A DNA stretch of 64,000 nt from Ilyonectria destructans (GCA_020740775.1 JAHEWK010000008.1:930001-994000); one strand, 5' to 3'. Numbered from the stretch's first letter, positions 35,196 to 48,914 are shown. Notes: generated by a model not told the origin, from the letters alone. A program made the numbers and translations.

Positions 35196-37857
35196 ATGGG
35201 ATCCCCGCCGACGCCACCGCCCCCATATGAGGTAGAGCCACATCCACGGGCATCCTTCGCGTCCCCGTCTTCATCCCCGGCCTTGGCCCCGGCCTCGGCC
35301 CCGTCGCAACCTCCGATAGCCTCCTCTCTCCTAGACGGGAAAGTTCCGTTTCCGCCTCCGTCTCCCGCTCCCGCTCCCGCTCCGGGCTCCTCCTCTCTCA
35401 CCTCCGGATTATGGCTCGGCTCCGATCCCCGCTCCTCCTCCACTCAGTCTCTTCTCCCCGGCGACTCCTACTCCCCGTCCCCGTCGCTGTCGGCTTCCTC
35501 CGTGGCCGATCCTCGTGGCCGTCGCACCCTCCTCGTCATCTATCTCCATGGCTTCCTCGGCAATGACCAATCGTTCCGCTCGTTTCCTGCCCATGTCCAC
35601 GCCCTCTTGACGAACATGCTAGTTGACTCCCATGTCATCCACTCCAAGATCTACCCGCGCTACAAGACGTATCGTTCTGTCGACGTCGCCCGGGACAACT
35701 TCAGTACCTGGATAGCGCCTCATGAATCCCCAAATACTGATGTCATCCTTGTTGGCCATTCCATGGGTGGCATCCTGGCTGCGGATGTCATCCTCATGGT
35801 GAGTTGAGCGTGTTATTCTCTCTCAGGGACAAACCCAACTAATTCACCGGCAGCCGGATTATAACCCATATGGTCAACAACTATTCAAGCACCGCATCCT
35901 CGGCCATGTCTCCCTCGACTGTCCTTTCCTCGGCCTCCACCCAGGTATTATAGTCTCTGGCATCCAGAGTCTCTTCAAGCCGGCTCCTCAGCCCCAGGAA
36001 CCACCAGCCCCAGATAACACCAGCACATACCATCTGGAGGCACTTAACAGCCCCGGAACCTCAGTCGCAAGTCCGGGAACCTCATCCGTGAATCTCACCC
36101 CTTCTCAGTCCTCTCAGGCGGGATACGCACCAAGTATCTCTTCAACCTCGTCCTCGGCCCCTTCTGCATTTGCGCCAGCCGACCCCTTCTTCAACCAACC
36201 ATTCTTCAACGACGCCGCCTTCCGCGAGCAGCCCTTCGTCCGCCGCATGCTGCACTTTGCCTCCAAGTACCGCTCTGAGGGTCTTGTCCAGGCGGCCGTC
36301 AAGCACATGGGCTCCTACCTTGAGTTTGGAAGCTGCCTTGCGGATCTGACGGGGCTAGAGGCGAGATACTGTCGCCTCCGTGCGCTGGAGGACGTCGACG
36401 AGCTGCAACCGTTTGGTCCAGGCAAGGACCCTCGCAGCCCGACGACAAGGGTACGATTTGTGAATTACTACACGTTATGTACCGGTCGACCGAAAACGCC
36501 CAAGCCTGGAACGCCCGAGACAGAATCGTCCGAAGAGGACGCAGAGACAGGAGTTTCTTCCCAGATAGACGGATTCCATAACGAGACGCCAACGGACGAG
36601 AATAATTCCCTAGGACCAAAGTCGCCTCCCCTGTTGGAGACAGATGAGACAGACGAGAAAGCACATCTCAAAGCCAACTTTGACAGCCACAGGCCTAGCA
36701 TCACCATCGAGGACCACGACCAAAAGGGCAAATCACTAGCCATTTACCCGCCCCCCGGTCAGAGCTCTGGCTCTAAAGCTCCAGAATCGCGAGGCTTTGA
36801 GAATGCTACAAACGAGGACGGCGTCTCCCCCCTGTGCTCCGACATGAACGGCCTCTCTATGCAATTTCTCGACCCAATTCCCATGGAAGAGCCTAGCCCT
36901 ATAGAGGAGCCTAGCCACATGAACGAGCACACCTTCAAGGACCAGCCCACTCCCATCGACGATTCCACCCCTTCGGAACCCCGAGACTCCATCACCACGC
37001 ATACCCGGTCCTCCATAGATCAAGACTTTGAGCTCGACCTGGCCCCCGTCCCCAACGAGCCCGCCCAACCAGACCTCCCGGACCTGAGCCTCTACACCGA
37101 CAAGGATGCTCGGAAGCAGGCCGAGCGTGAGGCCAAGCGTCTCCAGCGCGCATACGACCAGGCCGTCAAGGACCGCACAAAGGCAATCCGTGAGCGTGAG
37201 AAGATCATCGACAAGAGGCGCAAGAAGGCTCTCAAGGCCACCGAGAAGCTGGCTAAGGAGGCGCTTAAGGAGGCAGAGAAGCTGGAAAAGGACGCTCTAA
37301 AGGAGGCGGAGCGAGAGGAGAAGGCGGCTCGCAAGGAAGCAGAGCGCCAGGAATCACATGAAGTCAAAGAAAAGCACCGCCTCCAACAGGAAGCCCTCCG
37401 AATGGAGCAAGAAGCTCTTCGTCTGCAATACGAACAGATTCGCCAGCAGCAACCCGCCAGCCAGCCTCCTCCTCCCATCGAGCGCGACATAACGTCGTCT
37501 ACTTCGTCTCCAACACCGCCAACCGCCGCCCTCCCAGAAACGACGCTCCGCAACATTGCCTCCTCCTCTTCCTCCGGCACCCCGCTAAGCGCTCCCGTCC
37601 CGGAGGCCAAGCCCCGCAAGCTCCGGAAGTTCTGCAACCTGCCCGACCCGGTCCCCAGTGCGGCCGGCGGCACCGCGCGCGACCGCACGTGGGTCGACAT
37701 CTTCATGGCCGACGTCGACGAAGTCGGCGCCCACTGCGGGTTGTTCATGGCCGGGCCGCATTACGAGCGGTTGGTGGGCGACGTTGGAAGTCGAATCGTT
37801 GGGTGGGTGCAGGAGGACCTGACAAAACGGGCGATCTTGGAGATGGGGAGTGAATGA
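35196..37857 (+). CDS. Alpha/beta hydrolase (putative lipase/esterase) with long coiled-coil insertion
   Basis: Exons are 35196-35798 and 35854-37857, 868 aa. The N-terminal 100 residues are Pro/Ser-rich. The fold starts with LVIYLHGFLGND (oxyanion region) and reaches the nucleophile elbow LVGHSMGG, Ser189, then LGHVSLDCPFLGLHPGI. A long disordered region follows, then a highly charged Lys/Glu/Ala coiled coil at about residues 617-734, and a conserved C-terminal block starting RKLRKFCNLPDPVP. That block holds VDEVGAHCGLFMAGPHYERL; His828 in AHCGLF is the likely catalytic His, and the following helix (RIVGWV) matches the terminal helix of the fold. The catalytic core therefore appears split by about 600 residues. 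Substrate and location are not readable; there is no signal peptide. Start choice: first ATG after the CACTCA-rich leader, context tcatcATGG. Confidence 0.85.
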
Positions 37858-38337
37858 CCGAGTTAGGTAGCGAGCTATGAACATCTAGGATCACGAGGAT
37901 TACAGCGGAGGGGAGCAATATTTTGGATCGGAGGCTGTTTGAGAAGTCCTTCAAGGCGGTTTCATACTTTCAGCATGAAATATCAGGGGCAGGCCCCCCT
38001 TTCCGACGATGACTTCGACACAGCACACAAGACACGCAGGATAATCAACAGACAGACATGAACGATACCCCCCAAAATTTGAAATTCTAATGCCGTAGAA
38101 ATGCTATCCACATATGCTATGGTACATGGTATCTAGAGAAAGCCAGGCCCAAAACCAGAAAAACACCCACCCCAGCCGTTCGTCCGGTTAATTCATCAAT
38201 CCGTCGTCCGTCCCCTTATCCATCCCCGGTCTATCCAAGTATAATTATAAAGATATATAAGATGTACATGGACATGAAGATATATGTGCGTCCTTTCGTG
38301 CGTATGTGTGTTTGTGTGTGTATGGCCGTGAGATGTT
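37858..38337. other. Convergent intergenic region, hydrolase / HET gene
   Basis: 480 bp between two 3' ends, AT-rich toward the right (tataattataaagatatataag near 38240) with a TG run near 38310. Likely the two 3' untranslated regions. Confidence 0.65.
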
Positions 38338-40629
38338 TTAGTAGATGTCAAGCTCCCGCAACTGCACATCCAGCCTCCGATCGTCATTCATCGCGCCCTT
38401 GATCACGGCGGTCTCGTCATCTATACCTAGCAGGCCACCAGCTCCCAGTTCCAATGTACCCAGACGCACAAGCTCGCCATCGGGGACCCAGTTGCGTCGG
38501 CCGCAGATGAGCACGCTGGCCGACTCAAACGACTCGTCATTCTTCCAGTCCCGACCGGCAAGGATGATGCCCACGAGCTCGTGGTCGCCAGCGGGTGGCT
38601 CGTTGTCGGGCATGTTGTAGGCAGCCCGGAGAAGGAAGGCGGCGATGGCAGAGGGATAGGGGTCGCGGAGATCAAGGTCTTCGGAGACCTTGATGGTGCC
38701 GTCGGGGTCTTTGTTGAGGTGGATATCAAAGCAGTGCGACTTGAGGCGGAGGAAACTAATGGAGCTGGTCTTGGCGGCAATGGCGTCGCCCTCTTCCTCC
38801 CAGGAGAGGACCGAGAGGTCCTTGAAGCCGATGGATATTTCGAGGTTAGGCGAGGCGGTGACGTTGTCGATGAGAGCGCCATCGTCGCAGACTTCGTACA
38901 GGTTAAAGGAGGGGCCGTAGCCGGGGAAGTCGGAGCGTTGCTTCCAGGCAAGCCACGTCCACGAGGGGAACGGCCCGTGGAGGAACATGGAGTGAGCCAA
39001 GACGTCCGCCTCGCCAACGTGCTCGTGCTTCCATCCGAGGCCCATCGCCAGGCGGTCTGTCCTGGTGACGGAGGGCACATTCTTAAAGTCTTGGGGATGA
39101 TATAGAGGCAGGCCGAGGAGATTGTCCACTGCAGGATCCATGTGGGCGTAGCGGTCTAGCACGCCCCTGAAGGCGTCTAGTCGGTCCTCGGGATATGTGA
39201 CTTCGCGGCTCATGTAGCCATTGACCTGGGCCTTGAAGTCCTTTGCCTGGGTGCCGGCGCCGGCGGATGGGAAGACGCGTCCGAGGTTGAGGGTGGGCTG
39301 CGTTTGGAGAGGATAGGAGATGGTTTCGTGGCAGTGGAGGTGCTGGCACTGGAAGTAAGTCTGGGAGGGGGTGAAGACGAGGCGGCGGCGTGAGAGGAGG
39401 CCCTCCTGGTAGGTCCAGCCGCGTGACGCCCATCGCGAGCTGGCTACTTCGACGTCGGGCCGAGTGAGTGAGGTGGTGAAGTGGCCGGCTTCGGTCTGGA
39501 GGGACAGCTGCTCCTCGCGGGGGACGCTAACACCAGGGATACCGTCCGAGACGCCCTCTCCAGCGGCGACGATGAGAGTCAGGGCAGAGCGCGCGTAAAT
39601 GTCCCCCATCCGATCCAATTGGCGCCGGCGCTCGCTCCCATTGTACTGTGGGAAGCAATACTGATCCACCCAGAGATATCGAAAGCCCAGAGATTGAGTT
39701 ACAGCCATGGCGTCGGCGAACAGCGGAGGTAGCTCTGTCGGCAGAACCGCAGGCAGGTTTCCATTAGGCGCTGACAGCTCCTCAGAACCGCCCCGGACGT
39801 AGCTGAGAGTGACGTACTCGACGGCCTCGGCCATGAGGTCATCGACGAAGAGGATTTCCATGTCGCGACAGTCGATGAGCTTCAGGCCGCGAATTGGCCG
39901 TCCCGGAGACGCACATGTTGTCTTGGAGTGATTGGCTATGCAGAAGTCGATCCAGGTCCTTGGCAGGGCGGGATCGAGCTTTGGTGTGATTACCCTCCCC
40001 CGAATTGCCGGCGTCGCCTCGCGATACCCTGCCAAGTCGTCGGTGTTTTCGATGACAGGTACAATGTAACCCCATGGTAGCACCTTGCTTTTTGTGGTGA
40101 CCTCGAACAGCACGGCCCCGCCCAGCTCATGCTTCTCCCCCACTCCGAGGCGCTCAAAGGCCTGGCGAATGCGCAGGTACGGCGTGAACTTGCGCGTCAG
40201 GTCGGGCTCGGCGCCGACCAAGGCCTGGAAGAAGATGCAGTAGGGGCAGGCCGAGTCCCCGGCGAGGGTGTGGGCGAGAGGGATCCAAGGACGCGGCTCG
40301 CCGGGGCGCCACTTGAGCAGGCGGGGGAAGTCGATGGTGTCGCAGACGGCGCACGGCGGGTGTTCGGTGTCGACGACGAGGCGGCTGAGGCCATTGCGAG
40401 CCGGTCGTTTTGGCTGGCCCTCGCCCCGGCGGCGGCGCGAGGAGAGTTGGTGCAGGTCGGGCGAGGCCTCGCGAGTCGACTCGGCGGCGAGGTCCCATTC
40501 GGGGACGGTGTCTGGGCGGCCGCGGCTCAGGCGCGTGAAGGCGAAGAGTCGCGAGAACTTCTTCATGCCGGGGACGCGGCCGGCTGGCTTGGCAGTCGCG
40601 GTGGCCGCGGGGCGGTCATTCTGGCTCAT
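38338..40629 (-). CDS. HET-domain (heterokaryon incompatibility) protein
   Basis: Single exon, 763 aa from the first in-frame ATG; the frame stays open 78 bp further 5' without an ATG. The N-terminal CxxC pairs CAVC and CPYC are common in this family. The HET domain begins at VEYVTLSY and continues with LGFRYLWVDQYCFPQY, then MGDIYARSALTLIVAAGEG, and the downstream RWASRGWTYQEGLLSRRRLVF. HET proteins trigger regulated cell death on non-self recognition at hyphal fusion; the C-terminal half is usually the specificity part and shows no WD, ankyrin or NACHT repeats here. The usual LSYVWG is LSYVRGG, with Arg at residue 279 (codon 39793-39795, CGG instead of TGG), so activity is uncertain. Convergent with the hydrolase gene; no partner STAND or HeLo gene lies nearby. 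Confidence 0.88.
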   Translation of the reverse strand: MSQNDRPAATATAKPAGRVPGMKKFSRLFAFTRLSRGRPDTVPEWDLAAESTREASPDLHQLSSRRRRGEGQPKRPARNGLSRLVVDTEHPPCAVCDTIDFPRLLKWRPGEPRPWIPLAHTLAGDSACPYCIFFQALVGAEPDLTRKFTPYLRIRQAFERLGVGEKHELGGAVLFEVTTKSKVLPWGYIVPVIENTDDLAGYREATPAIRGRVITPKLDPALPRTWIDFCIANHSKTTCASPGRPIRGLKLIDCRDMEILFVDDLMAEAVEYVTLSYVRGGSEELSAPNGNLPAVLPTELPPLFADAMAVTQSLGFRYLWVDQYCFPQYNGSERRRQLDRMGDIYARSALTLIVAAGEGVSDGIPGVSVPREEQLSLQTEAGHFTTSLTRPDVEVASSRWASRGWTYQEGLLSRRRLVFTPSQTYFQCQHLHCHETISYPLQTQPTLNLGRVFPSAGAGTQAKDFKAQVNGYMSREVTYPEDRLDAFRGVLDRYAHMDPAVDNLLGLPLYHPQDFKNVPSVTRTDRLAMGLGWKHEHVGEADVLAHSMFLHGPFPSWTWLAWKQRSDFPGYGPSFNLYEVCDDGALIDNVTASPNLEISIGFKDLSVLSWEEEGDAIAAKTSSISFLRLKSHCFDIHLNKDPDGTIKVSEDLDLRDPYPSAIAAFLLRAAYNMPDNEPPAGDHELVGIILAGRDWKNDESFESASVLICGRRNWVPDGELVRLGTLELGAGGLLGIDDETAVIKGAMNDDRRLDVQLRELDIY

Positions 40630-42862
40630 CTCCTCGCCTCTTCGCCGAGGGACTGGAGGGCTGAGGACTGGTGATGGAGGACGGTCGTCGGATCGTTGTA
40701 GGCGCAATGCAGACGGCGGCTCGGGGAGGCGCGAGGGGATTCGTCCGTCCAGGACTGGTTGCGGAGAAAGGGGCGTTCTCTCTCTCTGTCTCTGTCTCTC
40801 TTAGGGCAAATTCATGGCGATCGGGGAGGATTATGTGTTTCGTTGCGGCCGTGGTTTGGGTGGTTTGTTTGTCTGGGCTTGTCTAGGTTGGAGTCGTCGG
40901 TTGGTATGGACCCGAAAAAGAGTGCGAGGCGGGAGGCGGTGGTGTGTTGTAGTCGTACCGGGGTCCGCTTTGGGGGGTGGGCTGGTGGCACTGACTGCGC
41001 AGAACAGTCCCCTATTGTTGGAAATATGGCGGATCAGATGCCACCCGTGGGACGCCTGGAGGTATGTAACTATGCAAGGTATGAAGTACACAAAGGAGAA
41101 GGAAGAAAAACACCTGCGTTGCTACCCCAAGTCTCGGCGCTCTGGCTTCGGGCGTGTCCCCTTTCTGCTTGTACTGTGTACTGTGTACTGGGTGCCGAAC
41201 TGCGGAACCTACCTACCTAATTACTACGTACTACTTCAGTCTGTGGTGTCCCTTGCCCTTGGCCAAGGCAAATAATTGAGCCCGCTCACTACGCTAGACG
41301 TGAAATTAATCACAGTCTCGACTCCCGCTCTAGTCTGCATCCATCCGCCGGGGCGGACATGGAATAGCGGGCATCCGGCCCCTCGGTGCCACGGACGTCC
41401 CTTCGTCGTCAGTATCTGGCGTGCCCATCACGTCACGCGCGAACCTGCTGTTGCTGCAGGGAGCTCTTTTTGGGGGTGCCAGTACTGTGCTTCCCTGACA
41501 ATGGCGGCGCAAATGTCAGGTCCCCTGGAAAATTACCCCTCGATCCTGGTGACACCAGCCAGGGGGAGGGGAATCATGCCCCGGGAGCGGCCACGCGCTC
41601 CCGCTGGCTCGGTGCACGGTGCACGGTGCTGCGGCCGGAGCAGACGACAGCCAGGGATCAGCGCCGCGCGCAGGGGGATCGAGCCCTGAAGCCCACCGCG
41701 ATACGACTGTGCGAGTAGCCTGTGTTGCTACTGTACGCCCTGTACGACACCTCTCGCGAGCTCTCTGTCTCTCTCCACTTCTCTTTCTGCAACGCTGTCT
41801 TCTCGACGCTCGCTGCAGACAAACTCCAGGCCTAGCGCAGCCGGATTGGCAAACCATCCCAGCCGTATCCACGTGGGCTTGTACTTACTTACTGCACATC
41901 CAGTTCTCGCCTAGTTCGGATGAATTACTGCCTCCAGCCGAGACAGAATCCATTGACTTGACTCTCGCCGGGGCAGAAACTGTTAGTCATGATTCACCAC
42001 GATGATGGAACAATTAGTACACCACCCCTCCGGCCGTCCGCCATTCACTGTCTTGCATCCACCAGCCTTCAGCCCAGTGGCGGAATCCAGCTGAGCCGCA
42101 CCTACGTAGTACCACTGTAGCAGTCTGGGATATATATTACACTTTTGTAAAATCTCCATCCGAGCTTCCCGTGCCCGGCATCAGTGTCTAGGCATGGTCC
42201 CCCCTTCCACCAAAGTTCCCTTCCATTGGCACAGGAGAGGTACCCACGCGCCATGTACTGCACCCCGGAAGTGGCTGGCTCCGTTGATTCAGGGGTCGAG
42301 TGCTCCCCTTTTTTTCCTGGGCTGAACTCTAGGGTAGGTATATGACCGACATGGGTCACAGCCGCAAACCTCCATCCGCTGGTCGCGTGACCCTCGACAT
42401 ATTCATTGGGATTGAGGGGCTATAGCTCGCTTTATTAGGATGGCCAGCGGGTAACTTAGTGAGGAGCTGATTATGAAGCGCCGTCTGGTCTAGACCAAGA
42501 TCTGGTCTCTGTGGGGGCGAAAGCACTAACTGATTCTTTCACCCATGGAACTTTCGAACATGTCATCTCCCACATCAAAGTTTACACCATCGCTCACATG
42601 CAGCTGTCAACCACGCGTTCGCTACACCTTGTTTCAGCTACCGAGAACAGCCACAGCCCTATGCGACCCAGGCCTTATTCGTGTCCCCCTCATTGACAAC
42701 CCCACTCAACATTTACATTGCACAGCGACGACAAGAAAACATTAGCCACACAGGGTAAATGAAATATCCCATTCATTATTTACCAATAAAATGTCATCAG
42801 CATTTCTCCTGTCCGCACATATCTATCATCATGTGAACGGCTCTCAGGGGTATTGTATGTCT
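40630..42862. other. 2.2-kb intergenic region upstream of the HET gene
   Basis: It contains a CT microsatellite (40776-40804), GTACTGTGTACTGTGTACTG (41171-41190), ACCTACCTACC-type words with TACTACGTAC (41207-41234), and CTACGTAGTACC (42102-42113). The right end is AT-richer and probably the 3' untranslated region of the next minus-strand gene. No gene called. Confidence 0.6.
40776..40804. repeat. CT microsatellite
   Basis: tctctctctctgtctctgtctctc, a pyrimidine run on the plus strand (GA on the coding strand of the HET gene), about 150 bp upstream of its ATG. Confidence 0.8.
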
Positions 42863-44677
42863 TCAAACATAAGCCAGCGTGTTGTCGTTGCGAATCCTTC
42901 CAGCAACACCAATGTTGGCCACTCCCCCAGCAACACAGGGGCCCTTCACCACAATCTATGCCACAGGTTAGTATTCCGTCTTGTACACCAGAGACCCATT
43001 CACACCAGGAAACTTACCTTTCCTTCGATCTTCTCATCCGTAGTCTGGTGCAACCCTTCGTCCTTCAAGAACACCTCGACGCTCGTCAAGGGCGAGCCGA
43101 AATGACCATTGCCATCGTCGCAAAGTCGGTAGTCATAAAATGCAGTCTGGGTGATCGCTCCAGCAACCTTGGCCGCTGTCAGCGCGTAAACGAGTCTCGC
43201 ACCCGTGAAAATACGAAGATCGGAGAGGATATTGGCTGAGAGGTGAGGAGTATCAGCACCCGCTCGCTCGGCCGTGTAGACGAGGCGGAGCTTTCCTGGG
43301 GTTGTGCCGATGGCCGGGGATGCGCCAGAAGCGAAGGCAGACAGAGGGTTCGAGCCGGACATGATGCCCTCCTGGGTCAGAGAGCGCGTCGAGAGGGCGT
43401 GCGAGGCCTTGGCCAGAGGAGAGCTTAGCCTCCTCATCGATTCGGCGTGTGAGACAAGGAGCGTCTGGGGGCTGGCGACGATGATGGTCGGTGCAACACC
43501 CTGAGTTGCGACGACGATATCTGGCGACTGTCCAGCAACAGAGTTCAGGGCGATTGATGCATTCGAGTACATTGCGGCCAGAGTGAGGACCAGAGTGTGG
43601 ACATTGGCAAGCGAGTCAGCGGGGAGGAACAGGTCGGATGGGTTGATGCGCTCCTTGACGGGGATGGCAGCAAGCTGTGCGGCAATGGCAGACACCATGT
43701 TTGCCTGGTTAAAGCGCACCATCTCCTCCATCTGGCCAGGCTTGGTCTGCCAAAAGGTCACAATGTCCATGGGAGCGTGCTCGGGGTCAAGGGCGGGCAG
43801 CTCGAGGCCAGCCTCGACGGGGGCATCTCTCAGGATATCCTGCCAGGTGGCAACGTTGATGCTGCTGCCGGTGCCCTCGGGGACCTCATTCCAATCCATA
43901 TGGCTGCTGCCTTCATCCGTAACCCAGATGAGCTGGCGCAGAGATGGGTAGGCCTTGATGACCGCATCGAAGGGGAATGCGCCGGGGGCTGTAATCAAAG
44001 TGTCGACGGCGGAGCGGCGGAGCATGGAAACAAGCTCATCATCAGTGACGTTGAAGGGGACCAGGACGGTGGTTAGGTTCGAGTAGAAGCTGCAGGCGAA
44101 GAGCGTTGCAAGGAGTTCGACGGAGTTGGGCAGATAGATGGCGACTCGGATACCACCCTGGTCGGCAATGTGCTGTCCGATGAGGTTGATCTGGCGGGTA
44201 ATGTCCTCTGTGTCATGTTAGCTTCGTCAAAGAGCAGAGCGATAGAGGCCATTGGAGGCGCGGCTGTATCGTACGTAGCTTGTGGTCGATAACGACCTGT
44301 TTTCCCAGGACGGTCAGGATCTTTCCCGTGGCGCCGTCGTCGCCACCTTGGACGACCTTGCGCCAGACATCTCTCAAGTCGCCATCGCGGCCGCGCGACC
44401 ACTTGGAGGCGCCGGCATCCTTGACGTTCAGACCGGGGTTGAGGGGCATGCCGTGAGGGGCGGCCTGAGACCTGTAGACGGGGCTTTCGCCCTCGTTCCG
44501 GACGGGAGACGGAACGGCCTGGCGGGCCAGCAGCATCGGGTGGACATCGGGCTCGCGGGTGGTGAGCACGCGGTAGGAAACGAGAGCGAAGAGCAGAGTC
44601 AGGAGGCCGGTCGAGTAGGGATTCCACTGGCCAGCCAAGTTGGAGAGGCTCTCGTCGATGGTTTCGATGAGACCCAT
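42863..44677 (-). CDS. Degenerate AMP-binding (acyl-CoA synthetase-like) membrane-anchored protein
   Basis: Exons from the start are 44275-44677, 43018-44207 and 42863-42955, all in phase, 561 aa. The last intron carries a TACTAAC branch site and rescues the C-terminus IVVKGPCVAGGVANIGVAGR. The N-terminus has one hydrophobic anchor (YSTGLLTLLFALVSY, about residues 21-36). The body follows the ANL fold of long-chain acyl-CoA synthetases (VAIYLPNSVELLATLFAC, TQTAFYDYRLCDDGNGHFG, DEKIEGKIVVKGP). Key catalytic parts are missing: where the ATP-binding loop (TSGTTGxPK type) should be, it reads TFWQTKPGQMEEMVRFNQAN, and it ends before the C-terminal domain with the catalytic Lys. It is therefore probably not an active ligase; a structural, regulatory or lipid-binding role is possible. 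Location on ER, peroxisome or lipid droplet is a guess from the anchor. Confidence 0.82.
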
Positions 44678-44707
44678 GGTCGGCTTAGTGCCCGCGGCTG
44701 ACTTTCA

Positions 44708-44757
44708 GGATCGGTCGGGGTCGGGGTCGGGAAGGTCGGAGGTCGGAGGGTCGGCGT
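44708..44757. repeat. (GGTCGG)n repeat next to the ANL-like start
   Basis: Reiterated ggtcggg / ggtcgga units starting about 30 bp upstream of the start codon, so likely in the transcribed leader. Confidence 0.75.
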
Positions 44758-44800
44758 CGATGTGGGTAGGTCTTATTTAGAGGACGCAGAGGAAGCAAGG

Positions 44801-44828
<28 letters not shown>
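44801..44828. repeat. Four perfect 7-bp copies (gcgggat)
   Basis: gcgggat repeated four times in the ANL-like promoter region. Confidence 0.85.
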
Positions 44829-44831
<3 letters not shown>

Positions 44832-45332
44832 AGCGTGCGGATGGAAGCAGACGAAGAGAAGCGTGGGCGTCTCTCGCTCGCACGATGCACGTGTGGGAGG
44901 AAGAAAAGAAAGCCGAGAAAGCTGAGGAAGCTGAGAGAGCTGAGAAAGCTGCAGGAGTCGACAGACGCGTGGAAAGTTGGCGACGTGTGTGAGTTTCGGG
45001 CGGGGGAAACACCGAACCCGGGATGCAGCACCACCAAAAGAGGGCCAAGAGGCCACGGCATGCGGCTGGTGGGGGCTGAGCTGGAGCGGAAAGTTGCCAC
45101 GCAGAGAGAACGTAGAGCACGCAGAATACATACACAGAGTACATACACAGACTACAAGAGAACCGGCGCCTGCGGGCTACCTCAACTGAAGTTCCGTCAA
45201 CTACCGACAGTGGTGGCAGTGACAGCGCAGTTAGTTAGGTACATACCGGCACCCGCCCCCCGCCTCCATCTAATCATCTCTCCCGCCCTCGGCATCACCG
45301 CCGGGAAAGCCCTTCTCGGAATATTTCCAACC

Positions 45333-45366
45333 TTTCCATTTCCATTCCCATTCCCATTCCCATCCA
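45333..45366. repeat. (ttccca/ttcca)n tandem repeat
   Basis: About six units of ttcca/ttccca in the upstream region of the ANL-like gene. Confidence 0.8.
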
Positions 45367-46699
45367 CATTTCTCCGAAACTAGTTCAACCGACGACTACA
45401 ACGAATCCCATAGAATTCTCTCGATACCCGAGAGACACCAGTCACGTTTCCATTTGTTCGTCACGTACTGCACTTCCCATTCTATACTGGTTAGTCTACC
45501 TTAGTTAGCCACCGTACTTCATACCCGTGCTCCATGTCCATGCTCCTCCCATGCAATGCCGTCAGCTCTGGTGGGGTGTTTGTCGCTGCTGCCAAGTCAG
45601 CGCCAACAAGTTGCTGGTACGGTCCGTCCCCCGCCTCAGCCGCTCCCGTCCAACGGAACGGAACCTTGCGACGCAATAAACCATGGATACAAACTTCACT
45701 GCTGTGTCAACCGACACACCCTCATCAATCTCTCTTCAGTTGGCAATCACACCAATTCACATCACAACACATTAATCACAATCATGAACCAAATATTAGA
45801 GTGCAAATGCGTTTTTTTCTTGGACTCCTCAGTCCAGTCTGGTTATCTGTCTACCACGGGAACTGAGTCCATGATCTCTCCCTTTTTTAGAGTCATGGTC
45901 CCCGTTTTCAGAAGCCTCGGGACTCGGCGCCCTTTTTGGCCAAGTCCAAGCCTTCGTCAATGTCCATGTCCCAATGTCCTGCCAAGAGCAAGAGCCTTTT
46001 GTTTCATGCCGTGCCGCCCAAACCAAAAATCCATAACCTGTGGCGTCGCGCGGCCGCGCTCGTGCTCTCCGCATTGTGTAAAAACAGAGAAAACCGTTCT
46101 GTTGACCATCATCAATGTTCCTAGCCTTGTTCATCGCCCTCCCACCGGTCCCCATTCCCTCGGGGGACCGCCGGGCGATTGCTGACCAGAGAACCGAGAA
46201 ATCCACTTTTGTCTATGTTGCACGGCGATGGCATGACCCTCTATCGTGAAAGCGAGAAAAATGCCCTCGGGGTTGGGGGAACCCCAGGTAGACCGCAGAA
46301 ACATGATACTCGTGATGCCGTGTCCAGATCCAGTGAATCTAGATCCATTAAACACCACGTTCTGCCAACGTCTTCCCGTTCCCCAAATCTCGGTCTAAGG
46401 GTATCAAGCGAGGAGTGTGCCGAAATCAAAAGAAACGCAATCTATCACATGCTTCGTGAATGCCCTGGGACCGAATACTGCTTCGTGCCAGTCATAGAAG
46501 AGGCAATCCGTACGTCTTCGCAGGTCATGATGCCGCCGTGTCGTCCAAATTCAGATTCGTGCGTCCAGAGTAACGTTGAAATCAAAGCAAACAAAAAGTG
46601 TCGAAAAAGGAAAAACGGGTGATGCTGCTGCTTGGCATCCGCCTGACAGCATCGATAACACACCTCACGGGTGTGTCATTTCTTCGGTGGTTGTGTTGT

Positions 46700-48914
<2,215 letters not shown>

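Larger units (their letters stand above)
44678..46699. other. 2-kb intergenic region between the ANL-like gene and ded1
   Basis: Left part: promoter/leader of the ANL-like gene with several tandem repeats (44708-44757, 44801-44828, 44915-44955, 45333-45366). Right part: presumably the ded1 3' untranslated region and intervening DNA. No open frame with family signature. Confidence 0.6.

Noticed and set aside
38427..39080. 217-codon frame in another phase inside the HET gene
   Set aside because: Shifted-frame shadow of the HET protein; Ser/Pro/Thr-rich and without features.
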